Source of the DNA: Maylandia zebra
Lineage: Eukaryota > Chordata > Actinopteri > Cichliformes > Cichlidae
Assembly: GCF_041146795.1 (NCBI RefSeq)
Contig: NC_135180.1
Span: 40,050,794-40,114,793 of the forward strand
Reading direction: 5' to 3'
DNA: 64,000 nt
Position numbers and translations under genes: made by a program. Position 1 is the first letter of the stretch. Every line of letters begins with the position of its first letter. A model generated the notes under the pieces. That model ran no database searches. It was not told where the DNA came from and saw only the letters and a program-made list of their open reading frames with translations. Shown here one piece after another: positions 46,631 to 58,059 of this stretch.

Positions 46631-49301
46631 TCACGCCGAGACGTTGACATCACGCAGAGCAATGGTGGCAGTTGTCCCGGTGGCTCCGCCAGGGGAGGCA
46701 GTCGCCACGGCAGCGGTTGGCTCCTGCGGGGGGGTGGAGCCGGAGGAGGGAGGCAGAGCGGAGCCATTCTGATTGGTCGAGCTGGTCTGGAACAGGATTT
46801 GCTGCAGCGTGCGTCTGAGGTTCGGGTGCAGCCGCCGCTGTGTCTGGTAGAAGATCTCCACGGCAACACACTTCATCACCCCAGCAACCAGGTCCTCATA
46901 CAGCGGCACTGTGTACATCCTGGACGTCTGCGGAGAGGGAGGGGCAAACATGTGACAGAGTAGCTGAGCGACCCCCTTAAAACTATGTCTGTTCTGATCG
47001 GCTCAACGTCGCAACAGGCAGGTGGGCGGAACTTACGTGTTTGTGCAGGAAGGCTCGCACTCGCGGCAGGTCGGGGTAGAAGCTGTTCCTCACCACCATC
47101 TGCAGCCAGCGGATCTGCACCTCGGCGTTCAGCCCGTCGAACAGCGACGAGTACGAGTCCGACAGGCTCGCCATCACACCTGCGCAGTGACATCATCATT
47201 CATCACTGAACCTTCAGTGGACACCTGTCACATCACTTCCTGTGTTCTGCGCGGTGAGGAACATCAAGGCAGTTTCTCAACATCTGTACTTGTGCTCCGG
47301 CATCAGTCGCAGTACTGTTCCCGTCAAAGTAACAAATCTAACATCAAAATATTTAAATTCAGGAGGAAGCAGTTTCACCGGGAGCAGAAACGGCGTGCTG
47401 ATGCGTGGAGATCCTGAACGCTGCTCCAACAATGATCTGATTATTTGTTCCAAACCAGCTGTCTGCCCTGAGTGTTTACTAACGCTATGTTGATTGGGAG
47501 ACACGTGTCATGTAGTGATCGTGCTTCACTGTATGAAACTGATGATCCGTCAAAGTGCTGAAGATACTTTTTGAAATATCTTTTTCCTGAAGTAAATCTG
47601 CTGCATCATGTGTAACAGTTAAATTAAGAGGGGGTGGAGCTGTGATGTCATCACGTACACTGCCGTTCCAATAGCAGAACGATCGCGCTGCGTTCTCGGG
47701 AAGTCCGAACTCCCGTGTGAACTTACGGAGTCCAGACTAGCGAGGACGTCAGTACAGACGTGAGTACTGAGAAACGGCCCACGTCCTCGTCACCAACCAT
47801 TTGCAGCAAACAGGATGTCACGTGACCCCTTTCATCAGTACTCGTATGTTTCATGCTGCGGAGTACAAATACTCGAGTACTTTGCACTCGAGCAGATTAT
47901 TGCAGGCTCTGAATGATGTGTTGCAGTGTTTCTACGGCAACTTACTGTGCAGCAGCGGCGAGTGGTCCAGCATGCGGTCCAGGAAAAGGACGATCTGAAA
48001 GGTGCTCCAGGTCGAGAGGTCAAAGGTCGCGAGCGCCTCTAGGTCAGGGGGGTCAGCGTTCCTCCACAGGTCGCACAGATCCTGGACGGGCCCGATAAGA
48101 GCGCCGCCCGCTGACAGGTCTGGCTCGTAGAGAGGCGGGCCGCAGCCGCTCAGCCAACGCTCAAACTCTAGACCTGAGGACGAGCATACACACAGGAAGT
48201 GATGTCACAGAGAAGACTAGGAGGCTGCTGATGAGGTGAGCTGAAAGTGTCTCCTGACCTTCTCTCTTAGCGACGGCGGCATCCTTCAGCTCCGGGAAGT
48301 AAGACAGGAAGTAGTCTATGAGGTCCTGAGCCACCACGCTCTTAAACTTAAACTCTGAGATGTAATCCTGTGACACACACACGATGCAAACGCTGGTCAC
48401 ATGACTCTGAGCAGCATGTAAAACATCCTGATGAAATGTAAATCTATGGAAACGTGGAGCAGAAGTATGTGGACGCTGTGACTGTGAAAGCGACTCAGCT
48501 GCTGTCCACAAACAAACTGTCACTGCTCGAACACACGTGACACATGTATGACTCCAGTGTGTGTGTCTGTGTGTATGTGACTGTGTGTGTGTCACTGTGT
48601 GTGTGACTGTGTGTGTGTGTGACTGTGTGTGTGTGTCACTGTGTGTGTGTGTGACTGCGTGTGTGCGTGTGTGTGTGTGACTGTGTGTGTGTGTGTGTGT
48701 GACTGTGTGACTGTGTGTGTGCGTGTGTGTGTGTGACTGTGTGACTGCGTGTGTGCGTGTGTGTGTGTGACTGTGTGTGTGTGTGTGTGTGACTGTGTGA
48801 CTGCGTGTGTGCGTGTGTGTGTGTGACTGTGTGTGTGTGTGTGTGTGACTGTGTGACTGTGTGTGTGTGTGACTGTGTGACTGTGTGTGTGTGTGACTGC
48901 GTGTGTGTGTGTGTGACTGTGTGTGTGTGTGACTGTGTGTGTGTGTCACTGTGTGTGTGTGTGACTGCGTGTGTGCGTGTGTGTGTGTGACTGTGTGTGT
49001 GTCTGTGTGTGTCTGTGTGTGACTGTGTGTGTGTGACTGTGTGTCTGTGTGTCACTGCGTGTGTGTGTGACTGTGTGTGTGTGTGTGTGTCTGTGTGACT
49101 GTGTGTGTGTGTGTGTGTCTGTGTGACTGTGTGTGTGACTGTGTGTCTGTGTCACTGTGTGTGTGTGTGTGTGTCTGTGTGACTGTGTGTGTGACTGTGT
49201 GTCTGTGTCACTGTGTGTGTGTCTGTGTCACTGTGTGTGTGTGACTGTGTGTCTGTGTCACTGCGTCACTGTGTGTGTGTGTGTGTCTGTGTCACTGCGT
49301 C

Positions 49302-49335
<34 letters not shown>

Positions 49336-49749
49336 TGTGTCACTGTGTGTGTGTCTGTGTCTGTGTGTCTGTGTCACTGTGTGTGTGTGTGTGTCACTGT
49401 GTCTGTGTCACTGTCTGTGTCACTGTGTGTGTGTCTGTGTCACTGTGTGTGTGTCTGTGTCTGTGTGTCTGTGTCACTGTGTGTGTGTGTGTGTCACTGT
49501 GTCTGTGTCACTGTCTGTGTGTCTGTGTCACTGTCTGTGTGTCTGTGTCACTGTGTGTGTGTCTGTGTCACTGTGTCACTGTGTGTGTGTGTGTCACTGT
49601 GTGTGTGTCTGTGTGTCTGTGTCACTGTGTGTGTGTGTGTCACTGTGTGTGTGTGACTGTGTGTCTGTGTCACTGTGTGTGTGTGACTGTGTGTCTGTGT
49701 CACTGTGTGTGTGTGACTGTGTCACTGTGTGTGTGTCTGTGTCTGTGTC

Positions 49750-49793
<44 letters not shown>

Positions 49794-50385
49794 TCTGTGT
49801 CACTGTGTGTGTGTGTGTCTGTGTCACTGTGTGTGTGTGTGTGTCTGTGTCACTGTGTGTGTGTGACTGTGTGTCTGTGTCACTGTGTGTGTGTGTGTCA
49901 CTGTGTGTCTGTGTCACTGTGTCTGTGTCTGTGTCACTGTGTCACTGTGTGTGTGTGTGTCTGTGTCACTGTGTGTGTGTGTGTGTCTGTGTCACTGTGT
50001 GTGTGTCTGTGTCTGTGTCACTGTGTCACTGTGTGTGTGTGTGTCTGTGTCACTGTGTGTGTGTCTGTGTCACTGTGTGTGTGTGTGTGTGTGTGTCTGT
50101 GTGTCTGTGTCACTGTGTGTGTGTGACTGTGTGTGTGTGTCTGTGTGTCTGTGTCACTGTGTGTGTGTGACTGTGTGTCTGTGTCACTGTGTGTGTGTCT
50201 GTGTCACTGTGTGTGTGTGTGTGTGTGTCTGTGTGTCTGTGTCACTGTGTGTGTGTGACTGTGTGTGTGTGACTGTGTGTCTGTGTCACTGTGTGTCTGT
50301 GTGTGTGTGCGTGTGCGTGTCTGTGTCACTGTGTGTCTGTGTCTGTGTGTCTGTGTCACTGTGTGTGTGACTGTGTGTCTGTGTC

Positions 50386-50428
<43 letters not shown>

Positions 50429-52760
50429 ACCCTGAGGAAACAGTCGAAGCGTCTCACGTCTCCGCTGATCTCCGACAGATACGACACGAAGCAGAAACCT
50501 TTCTCGTAGGTGAACAGGTTCATCAGCGTGCTGGGGTTCACACCTGGAACAGGTCACAGTGATGTCATCTCACCTGTGCGAGTGGACACCACACCTCCAT
50601 CTGTGTGTGTGTGTGTGGGTGGGGGTCACCTGACTCAAACTTGACCTGCAGCCTGCTCACGGGGTTGCTGTCTCCAAGGAGACGCAGCTGTCTGTGGAGG
50701 GCGTCCAATCGCACAACAGTCTCCAGGCAGGTGAACGGCTCACCTGAGGGCGACAGGTAACCCGAGGTGACCAAAAGTATGTGGACTGAGGCTGAAGTCG
50801 TGTTTACTTTAAAAATCAATAATCAGCTGTTCGTGACTTCAGGTTCAAACACGTAAAACTGAAAATGTTTTAAAATCTCGCCAACAAAAACGTAAATTCT
50901 GAAACGGTGAACGCAGCGTTACCGTAGGCCTCCGTGGTGATCCTTCGCTGGGCGTACGTCGCCAGGCCTTCGCTCAGCCACATCTCCTCCCAGGTGGCGT
51001 TGGTGACGGCGTTGCCGAACCAGCCGTGGGCGATCTCGTGGATGACGTCAATCAGCAGGAACTCGCTGCTCTCCAGGATGGAGGCGATGATGAACGTGAG
51101 GCAGGGGTTCTCCATGGCGACGATGGGGAAGGAGGGAGGGAGGAAGACGATGTCGCACCTGAGGACGAGCCGTGTCAGCATCGCCGAGGATGTTTTAAAG
51201 AAAGTTTGGTCAGAAACTTAGAGGCTCACCTGCCCCACAGGTAAGGTCCAAACAGGTCCTCGGCGACGCCCAGCCAGCGCTCCACGCTGCCCCCTAGCTT
51301 CTTCACCGCGCAGGACAACAGGCAAGGCTCCGCCCACAGACGACTCCTGAAAGAAGATTGGCCGAAGGTCAAAATGTGTTTCTGCACAGATGTAAATATT
51401 TTTTTTTGATCATCTTTGACCTTTAGCTCACGTTTATCTTTCATACTGATTTTCACTGCTTTACATTACTTGAATAACTCGAGCCTCCGAGTGCTGCAGG
51501 TTTTAGACGAATCAGCTGATTTAAACGACTAAATGAAAACGTTCCCAGACGCCTGGTGATGAGCTCGTCGTGTGACTCAGGTGTGACCCAGGGTGACCCC
51601 TGCAGGACACCGAGGCCTGGAGTGCCCCCCCCCCCCCCCCCCCGATTTAACATCAGGAATATGAAAAATGATCTGTTTGTTTGCCTAAAATCATTTTTAC
51701 TGTATCATGTTTCAAACTCACTCGTCGGCAAACACATCGAAACAATATTTGGACTCATTTTGATAAATAATGAAAACGTTATTTTACGCGGAGCGACCTC
51801 GGCCCGACGTCTACGTGCTGCAGCTCGCCGGCCACCAGCGCCACCAGGTAGGAGGGTACAGGAAACTCCATGGAGAACTGGAAGACGCGGTCCTGTTTGG
51901 AGTACGAACTCCGAGACGCACTCATGAGAACCGTCACGCCATCCGGGACCTGCCGAGGAGGACGAGCAGAAACGGCGTGAGTGCAGGTGTTTAAGGAAAC
52001 GCCTTCTGTCACCGCTCTGATGTTACCTGGGCTCCGTGTGACTCACCCGGACCGTGGCGGTGTACGTGCTCTTGACGGCTGGCGTGTCGAAGCAGGGGAA
52101 GAAGGAGCGGTTACACACTGAGTGACCCTGAGTGAAGACCAGAGGACGAACCTGACCGCAGGTGAGCTCCGAGTCCAGCCACCAGATCTGCAGACACACA
52201 CACACACACGGGTCACGCTGTGGTCACCTTCAGCATGCTCACGCTGTACAGACGCCGTGTCGTCTCCTTACCGCCGGCCCGTCCGTGGTGGTGTAGCGGA
52301 CCGTGATCTGGACCGCCCGGCCTGGTTTCACTGCCGCGGTTGGCAGGCTGATGCTGAGCGACGAGCCGTAGTCGGTGAACGGGTCCACGCGGTACGTGAG
52401 GGACACGGGCTCCTGCTGCCCGGCCCCCGGCACCTTACAGTCTATGGAGTGGATCAATAAAGAAGGGTGGGAGTCCAGGATCAGGGAGCAGACCCCCGGC
52501 TGCACCGGAACCAGGTCCAGAACCAGCCAGCCGCTCATCTCCTTCACTGCAAAGTTCAGCCGCAGGTCCAGGTGGAAGTGACACAGCTGGAAGCTCCTGA
52601 AGTTCGATGCGGACGCCACATCCACCAGGGGGCAGCGTTGGGATTCCAGACCCAGGCCCGCAGAGGGCCGGGCCAAGTCCCCGGAGCACCGGCCCCCGGA
52701 GTCCGGCAGGGATTTACGGCAGCAGCACAGCGAGGTGGGCGCCTGGTGGAGCTCTGCCAT
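46631..52760 (-). CDS. rnpepl1: rnpepl1, arginyl aminopeptidase-like 1 (M1 family)
   Basis: Eleven coding exons join in phase: 52272-52760, 52047-52187, 51798-51949, 51230-51346, 50923-51158, 50630-50743, 50431-50543, 48259-48367, 47946-48173, 47037-47179 and 46631-46927. They give 712 residues; human RNPEPL1 has about 725. The product has the M1 N-terminal beta domain ([17 protein letters not shown]), the exopeptidase motif VAMEN, and [19 protein letters not shown] with the downstream WLSEG glutamate. It also has the catalytic-domain helix [12 protein letters not shown]-like block ([20 protein letters not shown]) and the leukotriene-A4-hydrolase-type C-terminal helical domain ending [10 protein letters not shown]. 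Family members are zinc aminopeptidases trimming N-terminal residues; RNPEPL1 prefers Met and some others, as I recall. The zinc ligands are intact. Exon 3 uses a less usual GTCGCT donor, required by phase. Confidence 0.96.
48558..50425. repeat. 1.87-kb GT-rich compound satellite in rnpepl1 intron 7
   Basis: Almost pure GT dinucleotides punctuated by CTGTGTCACTG, GTGACTGTG and GCGTGTG words. From about 49150 to 50400 it settles into a compound repeat of GTGTCTGTGTCACTGTGTGT type. It begins next to the exon at 48259-48367 and stops five bases from the splice donor of exon 50431-50543. The long Cys-Val and Thr-His frames it generates are artefacts. Confidence 0.98.
50923..51158 (-). CDS. rnpepl1: rnpepl1 catalytic exon
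   Basis: Carries the VAMEN substrate-anchor motif and the full HEIAH zinc site with the third ligand glutamate 19 residues on (WLSEG). It continues through [12 protein letters not shown]. Nothing suggests inactivation. Confidence 0.96.
51480..51640. mobile_element. Decayed hAT-type MITE in rnpepl1 intron
   Basis: Shares CTGCAGGTTTTAGA, GAATCAGCTGATTTAAA and CAGGACACCGAGGCCTGGAG with the MITEs at 17638 and 28828. The right end has run into poly-C at 51626-51643. Confidence 0.7.
52622..52635 (+). promoter_or_regulatory. CTCF-like motif inside rnpepl1 exon 1
   Basis: CCACCAGGGGGCAG is a near-consensus CTCF core. On the coding strand it is part of the codons for CPLV. A duplicate use as coding and binding site is possible but unproven. 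Confidence 0.35.
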
Positions 52761-53690
52761 GGTGAGCTAAAGCTGGGACCAAACCTGCTTAGACCGGAAC
52801 CAACTGCATGAGACACGAACAAGAACACACCTGTGAGGGTCGGGAACACAGAGCAGAAACCCACCAGGCCCGCCTCAACGCTCAACACCCAGTACCGATG
52901 CCAACAGCACCCCAGTTTAACACAGTTTCCCCAAAACTACCTTTAACTCACAGTTTTAGTCCAATTAAAAAGCACATGATCCAATCCAGAGTCTAATCCT
53001 AACCACAGTAAACTGACACCCACCAGTGAACCCAGTACACAACTCAGGTACTAACCCAGTTTAACTCAGGACTCGATGCGTAGCCCACTTTAGCCCAAAT
53101 AAGTAACTTTAACACAACAAGAGGCTTAGCGTCAAAACTCCATTCAAAACCTCGTTAAAGAAACGTCTAATTTTACGCCTAACAGAACATTAAGCCCCCG
53201 GTGAAAACTCATCCTGTGTGTCCCTGGATCCTCGATAAACCCTGAAGTTTGTATTTTTAAATCATTTTAACATTTTATAAACAGTTTAGGGCCAAATGAA
53301 AACTTTTAATCCACATCTAAACCCAGCTTTACTGGTCAGCCCCGGCCCACCCCATTCAAAACCTCAATCACACAACATTGAATTTAATAGTCAGTCCGCT
53401 GAAGACTGAAAATAAAGCCGAATAAAGGCTTCGCTGAGCGTGGGCTGACCTTCTGCCTGCTTCTCTTAGATTTAAGGAACTGTTTCACGAGTAAACTTTG
53501 GCTCTTAGTCCATTTAAACAACATTTAATCAAACTTAGCAAACACTGACAGGCAGTGTTTATCAGCCCTACTTGTTAAACCGGAGTTAAACTTCATATAA
53601 ACAACAAGTCCAATTAAGTCAGAGACCCGAAAGAGCTCCGACACCCGGGAGACTCTCAAAGCCCAGTTTAAAGCGCAGTTTTAGGGACTC
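52761..53690 (-). other. rnpepl1 5' UTR / first intron
   Basis: A CTTTAG acceptor-like site sits just before the start codon (minus), and the sequence upstream is AT-rich with no coding. It is probably an intron separating a non-coding first exon in the CpG segment at 53700-54110. Confidence 0.35.
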
Positions 53691-53699
53691 GGAGGAGTT

Positions 53700-54110
53700 A
53701 CAGTGGCGGCTAGCAGCGCTGGAAGTTAGCAGCTTTAGCTCGAAGTGAGTGAAAACAGCACTTTAAGGTCAGCGCGTTGAACTGACCTGGTTAGCAGAGC
53801 CGGCTAATCAGCGCATTAGCACGGCGCACTGTTGCGGCTTCACGGGGACACATTTAAGTAAAATCCATCGGGACCGCACGGCGGAAGAACCAGGCGGACA
53901 CCGGCTCCCCGGGAGAGCTCAGCCCGGCTCCTACCCGCAGTCCCGGACACCGAACCCGCGTCCTCCCGGAGGGTCGACGGAGGCTGGAGGTGAGCTGTGA
54001 GTCCGAGACCGAGCGGCCACAAAGAGGCAGAGGACACCGGCGGAGACCCGGGGGACAGTCGAGGCTCCGCTCCGGACTAAACAGGAAGTAACAACAGCGG
54101 GAAAAAAGTT
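53700..54110 (-). promoter_or_regulatory. CpG-rich promoter segment of rnpepl1
   Basis: High CpG density upstream of rnpepl1 on its strand, with an AGGAAGT ETS-type site at about 54084. There is no other gene for it to serve. Confidence 0.5.
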
Positions 54111-54211
54111 TATGCAGGCCGATGAGTGGCGCTGTGGAGGCGGGTACACGGAGCGAGAGGGCGGCTCCATCCAGTTACCTGTTCATCCACCCATCAACGT
54201 ATCAGTCTATT

Positions 54212-54366
54212 GATTCGTTCCACGACCACGATGCTCCATGTGAGGACTACACAGGACTACATAACGTGCAAAGTGTGCAAAAACTGCAACAAACAAAACA
54301 AAAAACAGTGCAAAAGAAAAGTGCAACAATGACAGTGGGTTGTGCAAAAGGTAACTTGATGTAATA

Positions 54367-54435
<69 letters not shown>

Positions 54436-54854
54436 CAGGAGTCTGACGTTCTGGGGGAAGAACCTGTTCCTCAGTCTGGCAGTGAGGGCCCGGATGCTCC
54501 AGTACCTCTTTCCGCAGATGCAGCAGGTGTGACAGGTGTCTGATGGAGGGAAGAGAGGCTCCAGCCTCTCAGCTGCTCTCACTAACAGTTGTAGAGCATT
54601 GTGATCCGATACGGTGCCGTTACCATCCAGACAGTGATGCAGCTGCTCAGGATGCTCTCGATAGTCCCTCTGTAGATGGTGGTGAGAATGGATGGAGGGA
54701 GATGGGCTTTCCTCAGCTTCCACTGGAAGTAGAGACACTGCTGGGCCTTCTTAGTTATGGAGCTGGTGTTAACCAGGAGAGGTTCTCCACCAGCTGGACA
54801 CCAAGGAATCTGGTGCTCTTGACGACCTCCACAGAGGATCCATCGATTCAACCA
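54212..54854 (-). mobile_element. 5'-truncated L2/Rex1-like LINE with apparent 30-bp target duplications
   Basis: The minus strand encodes [40 protein letters not shown] and [15 protein letters not shown], then continues in another frame as [20 protein letters not shown] and [11 protein letters not shown]. Identical 30-bp direct repeats (starting TTCATCCACCCATCAACGTA) flank it at 54182-54211 and 54855-54884, as a target-site duplication would. A (GT)n tract at 54370-54433 sits in its 3' UTR. Confidence 0.8.
54370..54433 (+). repeat. (GT)n microsatellite
   Basis: About 32 uninterrupted GT units within the LINE 3' region. Confidence 0.97.
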
Positions 54855-54919
54855 TTCATCCACCCATCAACGTATCAGTCTATTCATCCATTTACCAGCC
54901 AACACATCAGCTCAGTGGA

Positions 54920-56905
54920 AGGATCGTGGTTTTCTGGAGTGTTCTGTGCACACTGAGGAGAATGGAAACATTAACATTGAAGCTCCCACACACAGAGCAG
55001 TACCTCCACCCTGTGGAAGGCAGACTCAGGAGTCTTCGCCACCACGACGTCCCAGTGTCCTTCAGACCCAGCCACACATGCAGACACAAACTAAAAAACG
55101 TAGTGTAGCTGTGCAGCAAGGACAGCTCAGAGCTGTACACTGGAGACACCAAACAGCCACCTCAACAGGACTCAGCTGTTCATCTGCATCTAAAGGTCAA
55201 AGGTCAGTCTTTGAGGACGCCAGTGTCCACATGTTGAACTGGAAGACAGACGGTTTGAACGAGGAGTGAAAGAAGCATCTATGGCTGTGTCCCAATCCAG
55301 TGACCGCACGCATTTGGAGACCGATTATGTCACAGCGACGCACGAAGGGTGTCCCAATTCAAAGTGTACTCCAAATGCAGTCAACAAATGTACCGTTCAT
55401 GTCCCCAAATTTGAAGTGTGGTCCGGTGTAGACTTCGTGGTCCCATATATCCCACAATTCATAGCGCGGTGGTGGGTGTGGATAATTTGTTCGGAAAAAA
55501 ACGATGGATGCCTGAAGCGGAGCGGCCGAAGAGTAAACTTTCAAAAGTAAGTACTGAATATTGTGTCACTTATTTATGTACAAATGTTTAATAATGAAGA
55601 ACATTAAAACATTGCTGTTGGTCACATGTCGGCACAGTTATGTGACATTAGTGATGTTTGTACTAACTTGGTTTTAAAGCCTTTAAATATGCGCCGTTCA
55701 ATAGTCGACCTTAATCTTACAGAGACTCTGATGATTTCATGGATAATTAAAGTCAGTCATATATCCACAAACACAACAAGCTGAAAGTCAGTGATGCTGC
55801 TCGGTTTGCAGTCCTGAACATCACGGCACAAGCAGGATCCACTGCACTGTTAATGTTAGCTGTGTTATATTGCTGCCTCTGTTCGGTGGTGTCGAGCCAA
55901 ACGGACTTTAACGTGTGTTTGAACGAGCTGACGGTTCACTCGTTAAGCTGAAAGAAAGATGCTTTAATCACAGCAGTCACACATGTGTCCACTGCACCAT
56001 CTGGAACTCTTCTTGTTTACACTCGTAATAACACAAACACTAAATCCTGCTTCTCTGGTGCTGTTGTGTAGCAGCGTGTACACCTGAGACTGTCACCTGT
56101 CTGTCTGTCCTGCACTCTCTCTCTGTTTCTTTCTCTCTGATTGTGGAATAAAAGTATGAACATGTGTTTATAAGTTAGACTTGTGTCTGAATCCTGCAGC
56201 TTATCACACATTTGATTTCCATGTGTGACGACTGCAAGTGTCCAGAGTGAGGACAGACTGAGGGACCCACTGCTGCACATCATCTGTGAGGCTTTGCAGC
56301 CCTGATGATCCACCAGGACAAACTCAGCAGTGTGTGAGGAAGAGGAGGAGGAAGAGCCAGCAGCAGCTGACAGATGGAGAGAATAGACAGACTGTTCCCT
56401 GTTTGTGAAGGACTGCTAGGAAAGTTTAACATAACTGTCTGTCCTGAATCAGTCTTATTAGGCAATGTTCAAATAATGTGATCATCCCAGTGTTTCCAGT
56501 GTGGGAGAAAGTACTCAGAGTACTCAGGGCCTTCAAGCTACACACTATGAAAGGCAGCAACAAGTTTAATGTTCAGAAACCTAAAGTATGTATCAGCAGC
56601 AGAATGGAGCTAAAATAAATGTTGGTTTCAGTTCTATGAAGCTTTGAGTATTTTGGATCAGTAGCTGCTGTGTTTGTTGCATCATATTGCTGTAACTGTT
56701 TATATGCTTTATATATTCTGAGCTAAGTTGATCTATAGTGTTACATCATATTCTATAAGGATGTTATGTGCTTGTGTACTTTCTGCCCAGTTTGACCAAT
56801 ACTCGCCCGTACTATGAAGCGTGCGGTCGCTGGATTGGGACACAGCCTATGTCCACTGTGAACGACCATCTTTGAATAGAGGGCGGGGCTTACCACACCA
56901 ACTGT
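54920..56905 (+). mobile_element. Penelope-like fragment split by a DNA transposon
   Basis: The left part (54920-55282) in mixed frames matches the endonuclease half of the element at 60000-62130: CTLRRMETLTLKLPHTEQY, SFRPSHTCRHKLKNVV, a degraded GIY-YIG region, and RFERGVKEA. The text resumes after the insert at 56848 (GTCCACTGTGAACGACCATC) exactly where the other copy continues. It is old and broken in several places. Confidence 0.75.
55283..56847. mobile_element. 1565-bp DNA transposon inserted in the Penelope fragment, TAT target duplication
   Basis: Termini GGCTGTGTCCCAATCCAG and the complement of CTGGATTGGGACACAGCC are inverted repeats of about 29 bp with one mismatch. The insert is bracketed by TAT at 55280-55282 and 56848-56850, and the uninterrupted site can be read in the copy at about 60400-60420. 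It has no transposase frame and is related to 24760-26503. Confidence 0.88.
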
Positions 56906-56990
56906 CTCCCAGGGCTTTGGAGAGGGCGTGACCACCGAGGCGCCATTTTAGCAGGCCAAACAAATGGCTAGAGGAGTGCAAGCATCAGTA

Positions 56991-57610
56991 ATGGTTCGTC
57001 CTTGCTGTGTTGTCAGTTGTTAGATCGGACGATCGGGAAGGGAATAAGCTGGAAAACGGGCTCTCTTTTTACTCTTTCCCCACCTGGAAGCATCACGAAG
57101 GAGCTCATGTATCGGGTGTTACCAAAAGAAGGCGTCTAGCCTGGATAGCAGCTGTGAGACGAGCTGATATCCAGTTCGCTACCATCCCCAGATATCTATT
57201 GGTGCTACAGACATTTTCATTCAGGTAAGATCCAAATAAGTTCATATTACTCTTTATAGCCTATTAGTTTTATTTTCAATGCGCTCTGAGGTCATAGCAA
57301 ATTAGAACAAACATCCTAATGAGTGATTTTGTAGATAAATGTTCTATTTATAGAGTTGCTAATTGTTTTTCATTATTGCAGCAAACCAGCCTATGAAATG
57401 GATGAAACACATCCCGACTGGGTTCCAGCGCTACACATGGGGCACTACGAAATCCCTGCTTCAAACTACATGCTACATACCACCATGCCAATCAGATTAC
57501 TTCTTCCATGTGAGGGTGAACATGTGCCCCAGTGTGGTAGTAAAACCAGGGAAAAATACTACGGTGGCTGGGAAGTGCAAATCACATTTAAAACATCAAC
57601 AACAAAATAA
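56991..57610 (+). pseudogene. Decayed THAP-domain gene fragment (two exons)
   Basis: Exon one (56991-57224) reads MVRPCCVVSC and, after a shift, RSDDREGNKLENGLSFYSFP, KRRRLAWIAAVRRADIQFAT and RYLLV, then in another frame YRHFHSG before a GTAAGA donor. This is the C2CH THAP zinc-finger layout (CxxC-like start, W, CxxH end), with the second cysteine pair damaged. Exon two from 57382 reads KPAYEMDETHPDWVPALHMG, the segment that follows THAP domains in fish THAP/transposase-derived proteins. At least two frame shifts make it a pseudogene. It may derive from a P-element- or Kolobok-like DNA transposon or from a host THAP gene. Confidence 0.65.
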
Positions 57611-57909
57611 CATTTCCGAAAACATTTTAACAAGTCTGCAACAAATTAACAAGTGGCTCTTGACAGAAAGGGATTGTCTGAAATACCGGAAGTGACTCAA
57701 CGATTAGGCTTACTCCATATTTGTAGTACGGAAAAGTGATTTGTAGTCAGCTAAGCGAGGGCTTTTCAGAGAAGTAGTGTTCAGTTAATGTTTGAAGAGA
57801 TTTTACAAAAGAGTATGGGTGAGATAATGATGTTCAGATTTTTAAATGTCACGGGGATTTTCTTAAGAAAATATCCAGACCTTAAAACCGTCATGGTCCA
57901 CACTCCAGC

Positions 57910-57923
57910 CCAGCAGGTGGCAG
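57910..57923 (+). promoter_or_regulatory. CTCF-like motif upstream of zinc-ribbon exon
   Basis: CCAGCAGGTGGCAG matches the CTCF core (AGGTGGC variant). It lies about 140 bases before the ATG of the zinc-ribbon candidate. Confidence 0.4.
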
Positions 57924-58059
57924 TAAAGTGCCTTTAAATTAGCGGCAGAAGAATAAGCAGCAGCTAAACGCGGGATGTCAACAAACGTCGAGAAAGTAAC
58001 TCCTCATTGCGCTTCGTTATTACCCTGAAGGTGCTCGCTGCACTAAAAATAGCTGGAAA

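Noticed and set aside
49157-50509. Long Cys-Val-Ser plus-strand frames and Thr-His minus-strand frames over 48161-50541
   Set aside because: They are translations of the GT-rich tract in all frames. The minus strand across it is an rnpepl1 intron.
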